Part shown: positions 8,077 through 16,038 of the stretch, in pieces
Position numbering within the stretch: position 1 is the first letter of the stretch
Layout of the letters: each line of letters starts with the position of its first letter
Assembly (NCBI GenBank): GCA_910583735.1
Contig: CAJTXS010000020.1
Span: forward strand, 1-27,160
Direction: 5' to 3'
From: an uncultured Christensenella sp.
Lineage (GTDB): Bacteria; Bacillota; Clostridia; Christensenellales; UBA3700
Length of the DNA: 27,160 bases
Program-made: the position numbers and the translations under genes
The notes under the pieces: model-generated
Seen by the model: only the letters and a program-made list of their open reading frames with translations
What the model was told of the DNA's origin: nothing
Databases searched by the model: none

Positions 8077-8079
8077 ATC

Positions 8080-9663
8080 ATGGCATACTTGGAAGTAAAC
8101 GACATCAATAAGAGTTTCGGCTCCAATAAAGTACTCAAAGGCATATCTTTTACGCTCGATAAGGGAGACGTGCTTGCGATAATCGGCTCGTCGGGAAGCG
8201 GAAAGACTACGCTGCTTAGGTGTATTACCTTCCTTGAGAAGGCGGACAGAGGCATACTGCGCGTGGGCGGCGGCACGCTGCTCGATATGTCCGACGTAGT
8301 AGTGCCCGACGGCACTCTCGCTTCCGCGCTGTCGTCGCCTGTAACTTCCGACTTAAAGGCGCTGCGACTGAAAGGGCTATATCGTAAATTTATGTCCACT
8401 CCTCTGATACTTGCGGAAAGAGCGGACAGGCACGAACTGCCCCTACCCAAGAGCGGAGAGTCCGCCGAGTACTACGCCGAATATATCTGCAATCCGTACG
8501 CGAGCAAGACGCTGCGCGATATGGCAAAGGAAAGATATATCGCCGCGCGTAACGCGCAACTCAACTATGAACGCATAGATGAGACAGACGCCATATCCTC
8601 TGACATTAAAACAAAACAGCACGACCCGTCCGCCACGGTCAGAATAAAGAAAGAGTTGAGCGAGTTGAACCGCAAGAGAAAGGATAAGCTCAAAGCCGAC
8701 TTTGCATCTACGGACGCAGACAGCTATATGCGTGTACTTACGCTCAAGGACTGCCCCGACAGGCTGCTGCGCAAGGCTGCGGCTAAATTCCTCACCTACT
8801 ACAACGGCGACAAAGTAGAGGTCGCTACGCCTAAAGAAATAGTCTCCGACCTAAATAAGTTCGCCGCAGCGCGCGCCTTAGGCAAATCGGCGCTAAAGGC
8901 GATGGGTAACGAGGCGTACATACGCAGCAAGAGATTGCATTTCGGATTGGTATTCCAAAGTTTTAATCTCTTCCCTCAGTACACTGTGCTTAAGAACATT
9001 ATGCTCGCGCCTTTGCTTATGATAGACGAAGAGCTCAAGATGCTGTCTCTGTACGACAGGGCGGCTAAACTTAAGACAAAAGAGGGGTATAACGATAGCA
9101 AGAGCGCAATAAAGAAGGCTCAAGCCTACATCGCCAAGGCAGACATCATTGCGGGCACGCTCGCATCCGAAGACGTTGCGGCTGCCAAGGCGGCGGTAGC
9201 CGCGGTAAGAGAAGGCGGAGCCAAGGGCAATCTCAAGTCCGATTACGTAAGGCGCAGACGCGCGGAGATAGAAAAGCACGCCTATGCTCTCCTCGAGCAG
9301 GTAGGACTGTCGGACAAGGCGAAGTCTTACCCCTGCGAATTATCGGGCGGACAATGTCAGCGCGTGGCGATTGCGAGAGCCTTGGCAATGCGTCCCAACA
9401 TACTTTGCTTCGACGAGCCGACATCCGCGCTCGACCCCGAACTTACGGGCGAAGTGCTCAAAGTAATTAAGGGCTTAAAGTCCTCCGACCGCACCATGAT
9501 AGTGGTGACGCATGAGATGGACTTTGCAAAAGCCGTCGCCGATAAAGTCATATTCATGGCGGGCGGCGTGATAGAAGAGTGCGGCACGCCCGAGGAAGTA
9601 TTCGACAACCCCAAGAGCGAAATTACCAAGGCGTTCCTTAATAAAAGCAACGAAAGCTTTTAA
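8080..9663 (+). CDS. Polar amino-acid ABC transporter ATP-binding protein with two large insertions
   Basis: The nucleotide-binding core is complete: Walker A GSSGSGKTT (36-44), Q-loop VFQSFNLFPQ (Gln293), signature LSGGQ (421-425), Walker B ILCFDEP (441-447, Glu446), D-loop SALD (449-452) and switch His478. The protein is 527 residues, whereas GlnQ/HisP-type ATPases are about 240-255. The excess lies in two places. About 200 residues (roughly 76-280) fall between the strand after Walker A and the Q-loop. About 75 more (roughly 314-393) fall between the Q-loop and the helix leading to the signature. Both insertions are charged and mostly helical in composition. I recognise no domain in them. 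Reading frame and codon use run smoothly through them, and every ATPase motif is intact, so this is not a frameshift artefact. The gene starts 3 bases after the permease stop codon. Confidence 0.93.
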   Translation: MAYLEVNDINKSFGSNKVLKGISFTLDKGDVLAIIGSSGSGKTTLLRCITFLEKADRGILRVGGGTLLDMSDVVVPDGTLASALSSPVTSDLKALRLKGLYRKFMSTPLILAERADRHELPLPKSGESAEYYAEYICNPYASKTLRDMAKERYIAARNAQLNYERIDETDAISSDIKTKQHDPSATVRIKKELSELNRKRKDKLKADFASTDADSYMRVLTLKDCPDRLLRKAAAKFLTYYNGDKVEVATPKEIVSDLNKFAAARALGKSALKAMGNEAYIRSKRLHFGLVFQSFNLFPQYTVLKNIMLAPLLMIDEELKMLSLYDRAAKLKTKEGYNDSKSAIKKAQAYIAKADIIAGTLASEDVAAAKAAVAAVREGGAKGNLKSDYVRRRRAEIEKHAYALLEQVGLSDKAKSYPCELSGGQCQRVAIARALAMRPNILCFDEPTSALDPELTGEVLKVIKGLKSSDRTMIVVTHEMDFAKAVADKVIFMAGGVIEECGTPEEVFDNPKSEITKAFLNKSNESF

Positions 9664-9768
9664 GTAGCACGCCTAAAGCATGACTCGCCGAAAAAAGTCG
9701 CGTCATATCCGCGATAATATGCGGCTAAAGTAAAATAATATCGCATTTAATCGATTAATGACTTCACA

Positions 9769-9797
9769 TTGACACGCGCAAGGTCAAGTGATAAAAT
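9769..9797 (+). promoter_or_regulatory. Strong promoter of the CAT-like gene with internal dyad
   Basis: Consensus TTGACA (9769-9774) and TAAAAT (9792-9797) have a 17 bp spacer. The -35 starts an inverted repeat, TTGAC (9769-9773) with GTCAA (9783-9787). This dyad could be an operator for a repressor or MerR-like activator, although MerR-type promoters usually have 19-20 bp spacers. Confidence 0.7.
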
Positions 9798-9836
9798 TGC
9801 CTTAATCAACGCGCCGAAAGCGCATAGGGAGACTGT

Positions 9837-10487
9837 ATGCTCGAGAATTTATTTCATCCCATTTCCACCCAGCGTTGGGAGCGCAAAGACCGCTTCGAGG
9901 AATACTACTACAAGCACAGATGCACCTTCGACGTGACGTCCGATATCGACGCTACTCCTCTCAAGATATATTGCGAGAGAAAGGGTAAGAACTTCTATGC
10001 AACGCTTCTCTACTTGGTAAGCAAAGTCATCAATTCCGACCGTACATACAGATACGACGTATCGCCATATATGGGATTAGGCTATTGGGACGTAATACAT
10101 CCCGAGTACACGGTGTATTGCGACAAGCTCGACATGTTCATGCACGCGTGCACCAAGTATGACCACGACTTCGACTTATTCTACGACGCGGCGCTGAGCG
10201 ATATGGAACAATGCACACAGGGCAACGGAGCGGATAAGGCGAGCATGCCCGCCAACAGATTCTTTATTTCATACCTGCCTTGGAGACATTTCACGGGACT
10301 CAACATGAATTCCGAAGACGACTTCAAGTGTCTCTTACCCGGCTTAATTATAGGCAAATGCCGCAGCGAGGGAGGCAAGGAACTGTTGCCCGTAAGCGCA
10401 AAGCTGCACCGCGCTTCTTGCGACGGCAAAGACGCAGCCGACCTATTCAACATGCTGGAAGAAGAGATTGCCAAGCTTAACGGCTAA
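9837..10487 (+). CDS. CatA-like (chloramphenicol acetyltransferase family) protein lacking the catalytic histidine
   Basis: A 216-residue protein that aligns along its length with type A chloramphenicol acetyltransferases. It shows the N-terminal W-x-R-K-D-x-F-x-x-Y-Y pattern, the FISYLPWRHFTGLN region and the (I)IGKCRSEGGKELLPVSAKLH strand. The family active site is Q-(LIV)-H-H-(SA)-x-x-D-G-(FY)-H, in which the second His is the base. Here it reads KLHRASCDGKD: the catalytic His is Arg192 (codon CGC at 10410-10412), and the final (FY)-H is Lys-Asp. The structural Asp-Gly is kept. Classical acetyl transfer to chloramphenicol is therefore unlikely. It may act on another acceptor, bind ligand without catalysis, or be degenerate. 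Start supported by AGGGAG at 9826-9831. It is monocistronic, with its own strong promoter and terminator. Confidence 0.85.
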   Translation: MLENLFHPISTQRWERKDRFEEYYYKHRCTFDVTSDIDATPLKIYCERKGKNFYATLLYLVSKVINSDRTYRYDVSPYMGLGYWDVIHPEYTVYCDKLDMFMHACTKYDHDFDLFYDAALSDMEQCTQGNGADKASMPANRFFISYLPWRHFTGLNMNSEDDFKCLLPGLIIGKCRSEGGKELLPVSAKLHRASCDGKDAADLFNMLEEEIAKLNG

Positions 10488-10506
10488 TACAATATAATAA
10501 ATCAAA

Positions 10507-10538
10507 GCGCGGCATTACAAGCCGCGCCTTTTATTTTA
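10507..10538 (+). terminator. Rho-independent terminator after the CAT-like gene
   Basis: A 7 bp GC-rich stem, GCGCGGC (10507-10513) with GCCGCGC (10521-10527), is followed by a T-rich tract (10529-10538). On the minus strand it is followed by TTTGATTTATT, so it may also serve the convergent surface-protein gene ending at 10597. Confidence 0.85.
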
Positions 10539-10596
10539 TCGATTTTATACTGTAGACTATTGCGTGTATAGTTAATCTATATCTTAAGCAAATACG

Positions 10597-13500
10597 TCAG
10601 TCTTCATTATGTTCTTTTCTATTTTCCTCTTCCGACTGTGCGGCGTCGTTATCCGAGCCTATTACTGCGTTAAACATACGTTGCATCTTCTTATTCATAT
10701 GTATAATACCCGACGCAAGCGCTATGCACAGCAATATCAGTATCACGATGGCTGCCGTAGTGATGATATATACTTTCTTGCTCACCCACTTACCGTCTAC
10801 GCTATCAATACCCGCGCTAACGGTTATGCTCTTGCTGAACTCTCCGTATGTAACCGTTATCGTGTTATCCCCCTCTTGCAACGCGTCCTGCGTGTACTCG
10901 TAGTCGTATATCTCCTCTTTGCTTCCGTCCGTATATATCGCGTTGACTATCATTCCCACGTTCTCGAACTTCTCGCCCACGTTGTAATTCTTCTTATAGC
11001 TCCCGGTTATCTCTATATCGATTATCTTATATTCGCCCTTCCCTTCGGCGTCTGCCACTATCTTATACTTGATTGTCGTTAGGCAACTGCTGTCTATATA
11101 GTAATTGCCGCTCACCCTCACACTAAGCGTATACTCCCCTACGTACTTGGAGATTATCGCGTCGCCGCCGTTGTATATTATCTCTACTCCGCTTAGCTCG
11201 TTGCCGTCCCTGTCTCTTACGCTTACGCGGGGATACTGTACCTCGCCGTTGTACACAAGTTCTCCCCCGTCCTCGAACGCACCCGCCTCGCTGCGCCACT
11301 CTATAAAGACAACAACGCGTCCCACCTCGGGCACTATGCTGTATACGGTAGTACCGTTCTCTATTACGTAATTGAGATAGTTGGCATCGCTCACGTCTAT
11401 CTCCACGCTAATAGTATAGCTGCCTATCTCTATGCCCGTAACATCGCCCGTATATATCAGCGTCAACTCGTCAAATGCGTCGTCGAACACCGCGCTAGGT
11501 CCTTGAGCCTCTCCCGTATATTGGATATCCAATCCCAGCCATCTAGCGAATATATGCAAGGGCGTAATATTCCACTGTATCTGCACGGTAGCTCCGCTTA
11601 CAGCAGCGTCGTCCCACTTATAGTTTTTACTGTCGGTAAGTCTCAACTGTACGGTATAGCCGCTGCCGCGCCTTACGTCCTTAGCCTTATCCTCTCCCGT
11701 CACGGTTACAAGACCGTCCAAATAGGCAGGTAATCCGTCCTTGATATTCTGCTCCTCGCCGTTATACTCCATACTTGCAGCTTGAGGCACCTTAAGTCTT
11801 ACGGGGGTTATCTCGTACTTGACGGTTGCGTTGCTGAGCTTGTATATAGTATCCTTGCTGCCGTCCGGATTGGTAATTACCACCTCGACGACATACTCTC
11901 CCGCATTGATAGGCTCTACCGAGCCCACCGCAGCCTCTATCTTAATCTCTTTCTTACTCTCGTCAATGGTAAGCGGCACTTTAGACCCGTCTTCTCTTAT
12001 CTCGAAGAATCTTACGCTCGGCTTTATCACGCCGCCTGTATACTCCGCGGCGAGCTTCTTGCCGTCGTTGCCGTTGCTGGTGACGCCGCCCAAGCTCCAC
12101 TCTGCCTCTACATTGATAGGCTTGTCTCCGTAGTCCACATAGCAATATTCCGACGCAAAGTCTCCGCTGCCGTCGCCCCTGCTCACCGCTACGTACTTAA
12201 AGTAATATCCCCCTCTCTTAAAGACGCTCTCCGCCTCCACCTCGCTCCACACGCTCGCTAAATCCGCCGTATAGAGCATACCTATCTCGGGCTGCATAGA
12301 GCCGTCCTCGTACTTCTCATTCTCCTTATCGTATCTGATATCGGGCGCGCTGCGCCTTGCGGGTATAGTCAACTTGAATCTCGTCGAGCTGAAAGACTTA
12401 TCGCTCGCCGCGTACCACACGCTAAGCGATCCCGCGTCGCTTGTGGGATTGAGCTTGACATATTCGTAGTCGCCTTGTACCGCCGTTCCGTTGTTGATAC
12501 TGTAGTACATACCGTCCGTCAGTCGCTCCAATGTCTGCTCGCTGATATAGTTGATGCCCACCTTAGGCGCCTGCGGTCTTGCGGGGATAGTAAGCTCTCC
12601 TACCTCGCTGCGAAACTGCGTCGATGTCGCAGCCTCGTAATAATACAAGACATATTCTTGATTGCCGTAATCTGCTATATAATTAACTCCGCCTGCTATG
12701 TACAGACTTAATTTCTCCGTAGGCGGCGCCGTGGTATAATCGCTATCGCCGGGCGCGCCGCTCAAGGAAAATGCGTACTTGCATGTCTTAGCGATATTAA
12801 CCTGCTCGTCCATAAAGTCGATAACGGGAGCGGTAGCTAACGGACGAGCGGGAAATCTAACCGTCGTCTCATCGCTGTCCAAGATGTACGAAGCGTATTC
12901 TGCAGGCACTTTATATCTGAACCTCACGCTCTTGCCGATAAACGCGTTAGGTATATCATACTTGCTGCCGCCGCTATTGATAGGTATCGACTCCCAATCG
13001 CCGACGTCGGCATCGTAATATTGCAGCCAGTTAAGTCTGCTGATTCCGCCGACCGTAGTCACCGCATCGTCGAACTGCTCTAAGGCATAGTCTATATTAA
13101 TCGACGGTTGCGACTGTGTCGCCTTATTAACCGCATAAACATACTGCGAGCCTGCAACCGTAGGCAATGTATAGTTATTAAGGCGCGAGCTGTCCAGCGC
13201 GGTAATATCCGCCTTGAGTCTGTGCGTTCCAATGGCGTCGAGCTTAGAAGTATCCGAGCCTCCGTCGTAGCTCATGCTTACAGCTAAATTATCTGACGCT
13301 ATTCCGTTGACTATAGTCGGCTTATAACTTTGCAATATATTAAGCAAAGTATTGCTCCACACATAACTCGACTCTATCCCCGTCCAATCGAGAGTAAGTG
13401 CGCGAGGCTTAATCTTCCACTCTATATCTTGCGGCTGCGTTCCGCTCACGGTACTAAAGCCGCCGCCGCTGTCTATAGCCCACTTGAGCGGAGCGGGTAG

Positions 13501-14754
13501 AGTTACCTTAGCCTTATACGCACCGACATTACTTTCGCTTATCTCCGAATCGGAGTCAAATTGCATGACGGAATAATACTCTCCTTTATCCGCAAGCAAG
13601 TTCTGTATGATGTGAGTACTGCCGTCGTAAACGATTTCGATAGAACTCGGCAATGTGTATGCCGCGGCATCGTCTGCTGCCGTAAGATTTAAGTGAAGCG
13701 CGGGACGGACGGCGTAACCGGTTACAAAAGTGCTGCCTTCAAAAGAGTCTCCCGTAGAAACCAAGCAATACGCAGCGCTGGCAAAAGTGTAACTACCAGA
13801 GCGCAACCATGAACTTGTGGAGTTAGATCGCTGATTATTTGATAATGCCCAAATTCCGCTGATAGACTCGTTGCGTCCCGTTTCGGTTAATGATGGCAAC
13901 CATATATAATCATCTTTCCATGCGTCATAGCCCGTCTTTGACGGCAGTGTACCCATATTTACGTTGCCGCTGCTGTACCACTTTACCGCGCCGCTCGGAG
14001 TACCGTACGCCTCGTTAGGCAATGTCCACCAGTCTGAACCGCCTATCGTTCCGCCCACATTTTGATTTTGATTGCTCTGATACTCCACTGCAGACGGCTT
14101 TACGATAAAATCAGTCAAAGAGCCCTTTACAGACTGCATTGTAAATTTGGCATACTTATGCGACGCGCTTTGCGGAGATGGTGTAAGCGATGCGGCACCG
14201 TTGGAAGCTACGTAATCACTGCCTATATTTAGTCCGTGCGACCTTATATAGCTCGTGCCGTATACGTTGGACGGATATGTTATAGTAGTATTATTGACAG
14301 ACCAAGTGTTCCACTGATGAGTATCTGCCGATGAGGCAAGCCACAATGTCGCTATAGTATTGCCCGATGTGTCCTTAGTTAAGTGCGTGACCGTCCACTC
14401 CAAGTCACCGAACATAACCGCGATATCTTTGCCGCCGGTTGCGCGAATATCCGAGGACGTAATCTGTCCGCTTCTCGACAGCATCGCGTCTACATTGGCT
14501 ATCGTGGCGTTGGCACTGCCCGTAATTGCAGCATATAACTTGCTTAAATTCTCGCCTGTAAAGTGCTTGGTATTATTGACAGTATCCTCGCCCTTATATA
14601 TCTCGCCTATCTTGACCACTGCGCCGTTAGAGCTTGCGGTGTCCATTGCATAAACGCCTCTATCAAAATATATTAAATAAACGCTACAGCATAGCATTGC
14701 CACGCATATCAATGCGGTCAGCAGCAGCACACATTTATTCTTACTTACAACCAT
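10597..14754 (-). CDS. Large membrane-anchored surface protein with DUF6273-like and MBG/Ig-like domains
   Basis: A 1385-residue protein. A signal peptide or N-terminal helix (about 8-30) leads to a region at about 100-360 that resembles DUF6273: WWTLPN, then WLPSLTE, WLRSGS and finally VRPALHLNL. The middle has three tandem units, each ending in an (I/F)PAR(P/R)-x-AP linker. The C-terminal half carries several MBG-like Ig folds, recognised by Y(N/T)GE-x-Q and GEYTLSV or GSYTISV patterns, and a final bacterial Ig-like domain (YTDGSKEE, GDNTITVTYG). It ends with one transmembrane helix (about 1328-1351) and a 34-residue charged cytoplasmic tail. There is no LPxTG sorting motif, so it is probably held by this helix. 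A role in adhesion or cell-surface structure is inferred. The ribosome binding site is weak. It is divergent from 15088-16038 across a palindrome-flanked region. Confidence 0.9.
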   Translation of the reverse strand: MVVSKNKCVLLLTALICVAMLCCSVYLIYFDRGVYAMDTASSNGAVVKIGEIYKGEDTVNNTKHFTGENLSKLYAAITGSANATIANVDAMLSRSGQITSSDIRATGGKDIAVMFGDLEWTVTHLTKDTSGNTIATLWLASSADTHQWNTWSVNNTTITYPSNVYGTSYIRSHGLNIGSDYVASNGAASLTPSPQSASHKYAKFTMQSVKGSLTDFIVKPSAVEYQSNQNQNVGGTIGGSDWWTLPNEAYGTPSGAVKWYSSGNVNMGTLPSKTGYDAWKDDYIWLPSLTETGRNESISGIWALSNNQRSNSTSSWLRSGSYTFASAAYCLVSTGDSFEGSTFVTGYAVRPALHLNLTAADDAAAYTLPSSIEIVYDGSTHIIQNLLADKGEYYSVMQFDSDSEISESNVGAYKAKVTLPAPLKWAIDSGGGFSTVSGTQPQDIEWKIKPRALTLDWTGIESSYVWSNTLLNILQSYKPTIVNGIASDNLAVSMSYDGGSDTSKLDAIGTHRLKADITALDSSRLNNYTLPTVAGSQYVYAVNKATQSQPSINIDYALEQFDDAVTTVGGISRLNWLQYYDADVGDWESIPINSGGSKYDIPNAFIGKSVRFRYKVPAEYASYILDSDETTVRFPARPLATAPVIDFMDEQVNIAKTCKYAFSLSGAPGDSDYTTAPPTEKLSLYIAGGVNYIADYGNQEYVLYYYEAATSTQFRSEVGELTIPARPQAPKVGINYISEQTLERLTDGMYYSINNGTAVQGDYEYVKLNPTSDAGSLSVWYAASDKSFSSTRFKLTIPARRSAPDIRYDKENEKYEDGSMQPEIGMLYTADLASVWSEVEAESVFKRGGYYFKYVAVSRGDGSGDFASEYCYVDYGDKPINVEAEWSLGGVTSNGNDGKKLAAEYTGGVIKPSVRFFEIREDGSKVPLTIDESKKEIKIEAAVGSVEPINAGEYVVEVVITNPDGSKDTIYKLSNATVKYEITPVRLKVPQAASMEYNGEEQNIKDGLPAYLDGLVTVTGEDKAKDVRRGSGYTVQLRLTDSKNYKWDDAAVSGATVQIQWNITPLHIFARWLGLDIQYTGEAQGPSAVFDDAFDELTLIYTGDVTGIEIGSYTISVEIDVSDANYLNYVIENGTTVYSIVPEVGRVVVFIEWRSEAGAFEDGGELVYNGEVQYPRVSVRDRDGNELSGVEIIYNGGDAIISKYVGEYTLSVRVSGNYYIDSSCLTTIKYKIVADAEGKGEYKIIDIEITGSYKKNYNVGEKFENVGMIVNAIYTDGSKEEIYDYEYTQDALQEGDNTITVTYGEFSKSITVSAGIDSVDGKWVSKKVYIITTAAIVILILLCIALASGIIHMNKKMQRMFNAVIGSDNDAAQSEEENRKEHNED

Positions 14755-14770
14755 TTTATTACCCGAAAAA

Positions 14771-14870
14771 CGCTCTATTTTTCGTCTTTGGCAGGTGGAC
14801 CTATTATCATAATAGGTCCGCTTCGTCTACTCAAAAATTGAATATTTAGAACTGATTTAGAAATAGAGCG
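14771..14870. repeat. 10 bp inverted repeat in the surface-protein leader
   Basis: CGCTCTATTT at 14771-14780 is the exact reverse complement of AAATAGAGCG at 14861-14870. It encloses the left 23 bp palindrome. In the minus-strand transcript these arms could pair to form a long stem holding the palindrome hairpin, just before the surface-protein start codon. Confidence 0.5.
14797..14819. repeat. 23 bp palindrome, left copy
   Basis: Eleven-base arms around one central base (C at 14808): GGACCTATTA on the left and TAATAGGTCC on the right. It is the exact reverse complement of the right copy at 14946-14968. No T-run follows on either strand, so it is not a standard terminator. It is a candidate operator or recombinase site. 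Confidence 0.9.
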
Positions 14871-14902
14871 ACTGTAGAGACATCGAAAAAAGGCATTATA
14901 TG

Positions 14903-14931
14903 TTGCAAATATGACTTAAAAATATTATAAT
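14903..14931 (+). promoter_or_regulatory. Promoter inside the palindrome-flanked segment, pointing right
   Basis: TTGCAA (14903-14908) and TATAAT (14926-14931) with a 17 bp spacer. Transcription would start near 14938, just before the right palindrome, and read towards 15088. The only minus-strand candidate here is TATAAT at 14895-14900 with a poor -35. Confidence 0.65.
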
Positions 14932-14945
14932 ATAGTAAATATAAA

Positions 14946-14968
14946 GGACCTATTATGATAATAGGTCC
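14946..14968. repeat. 23 bp palindrome, right copy
   Basis: Same arms as the left copy with a central G (14957). It lies about 8-15 bases after the predicted transcription start of the rightward gene. Including two flanking bases (AC), 25 bases match the reverse complement of the left copy. In direct orientation the match is 22/23, plus a further CTTC one base beyond, so orientation is not settled by sequence alone. Confidence 0.9.
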
Positions 14969-15087
14969 ACTTCTTTATAATAAATTATGCTGTAATTCTT
15001 AATTTAGTTTAGCTATCCGACAACCTGAATTTAATTATTTTTATTCTTTAAGTAATCGAAGAGCGCCGAGCGACATAGCCTATATAT

Positions 15088-16038
15088 ATGAATATATATT
15101 TCGAGTGTCAAGACGAATATCTGCTCGTCAACGGCAGACAGCATACCGGCGGATGCGCCATTATAAACGAAGGCGGAATGCTGGATATCTGCCACTGCGG
15201 CAAAGAGCGCTATGCCGCTCCGCTCATGACAAGACTGAAACTGTGCGGCGGTCTCCTCTCTCCTTGCGAATGGATTAATGTTACAAGATGGGATAAAGAC
15301 GTGCTTAGCATCTCTTTTATTCAGAAGTTATGTCCGCCCTTTACTCAGCCCGAGCCTATTGCCATGCAGAGCGTAAAGATAAGAGGCAAAAGCCATAATC
15401 TCACTCTGTACAGGCAAAACGGATATTACCTTACGATAGAGACATGCGACGAGATATATACCAAGCGAATACCGCTGCGCTGCTGCAGTGACGACGTATG
15501 TGTAAAGCTGAGCGTATGCGAGGACCGCAACTGCATTACGCTCATAGCCGTAATAAAAGGCTGCGACAAGGAGTACATGCTTGCGCTCAACTATACCGAC
15601 GACTACTATCCTCTCGCCTGCGTGCTTGCGGACAATATAGAAGCAGAAGGTTGCGAAATATTACTGACGGATAATATAAGGGATATGTGCAGAATCGCCG
15701 TATGCAGACGATACTTAATCGAAAGCGGAGAAATCAATCTGCGCGACACAAGATACATTTACAGAGACGACTGTATAGACTATGTGCCTATGCTGTTGCC
15801 GTACGCATACGCGGAAAGCGCGCTGATAGGCGATATCGACAGGTGTAACGAGTTGTGCTCCTGCGGCGATAAACTGCATATGTTTAAGGGCTGTACCGCT
15901 ATAGTAACGCCTCCGCATCGCAGATTGCGCCCATATGAAATCGCATTGCTTCGTCCCGCCAAGGGCGGCGGTGGCGTGCAATACTACGACTTCACCGTAA
16001 AGGACGGATTGATATCGGGGATAGTACGGTGTAGGTAA
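15088..16038 (+). CDS. Cysteine-rich hypothetical protein
   Basis: I do not recognise this 316-residue protein. It has 24 cysteines (about 7.6%) spread over the whole length, including CHC, CC and CSC clusters, but no regular CxxC zinc-ribbon spacing. It has no signal peptide and no membrane segment, so it is probably cytoplasmic. The sequence reads as alternating short beta-like stretches, for example YYLTIETC, ITLIAVIKGC and EYMLALNY. The start at 15088 has no convincing ribosome binding site, so it is the weakest point. A promoter at 14903-14931 reads into it. Its stop codon directly abuts that of rplI on the other strand. Confidence 0.8.
   Translation: MNIYFECQDEYLLVNGRQHTGGCAIINEGGMLDICHCGKERYAAPLMTRLKLCGGLLSPCEWINVTRWDKDVLSISFIQKLCPPFTQPEPIAMQSVKIRGKSHNLTLYRQNGYYLTIETCDEIYTKRIPLRCCSDDVCVKLSVCEDRNCITLIAVIKGCDKEYMLALNYTDDYYPLACVLADNIEAEGCEILLTDNIRDMCRIAVCRRYLIESGEINLRDTRYIYRDDCIDYVPMLLPYAYAESALIGDIDRCNELCSCGDKLHMFKGCTAIVTPPHRRLRPYEIALLRPAKGGGGVQYYDFTVKDGLISGIVRCR

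Noticed and set aside
14797..14968. A small transposon-derived element (MITE) defined by the palindromes
   Set aside because: No target-site duplication is seen outside the repeats, and the segment carries a working-looking promoter between two divergent genes.
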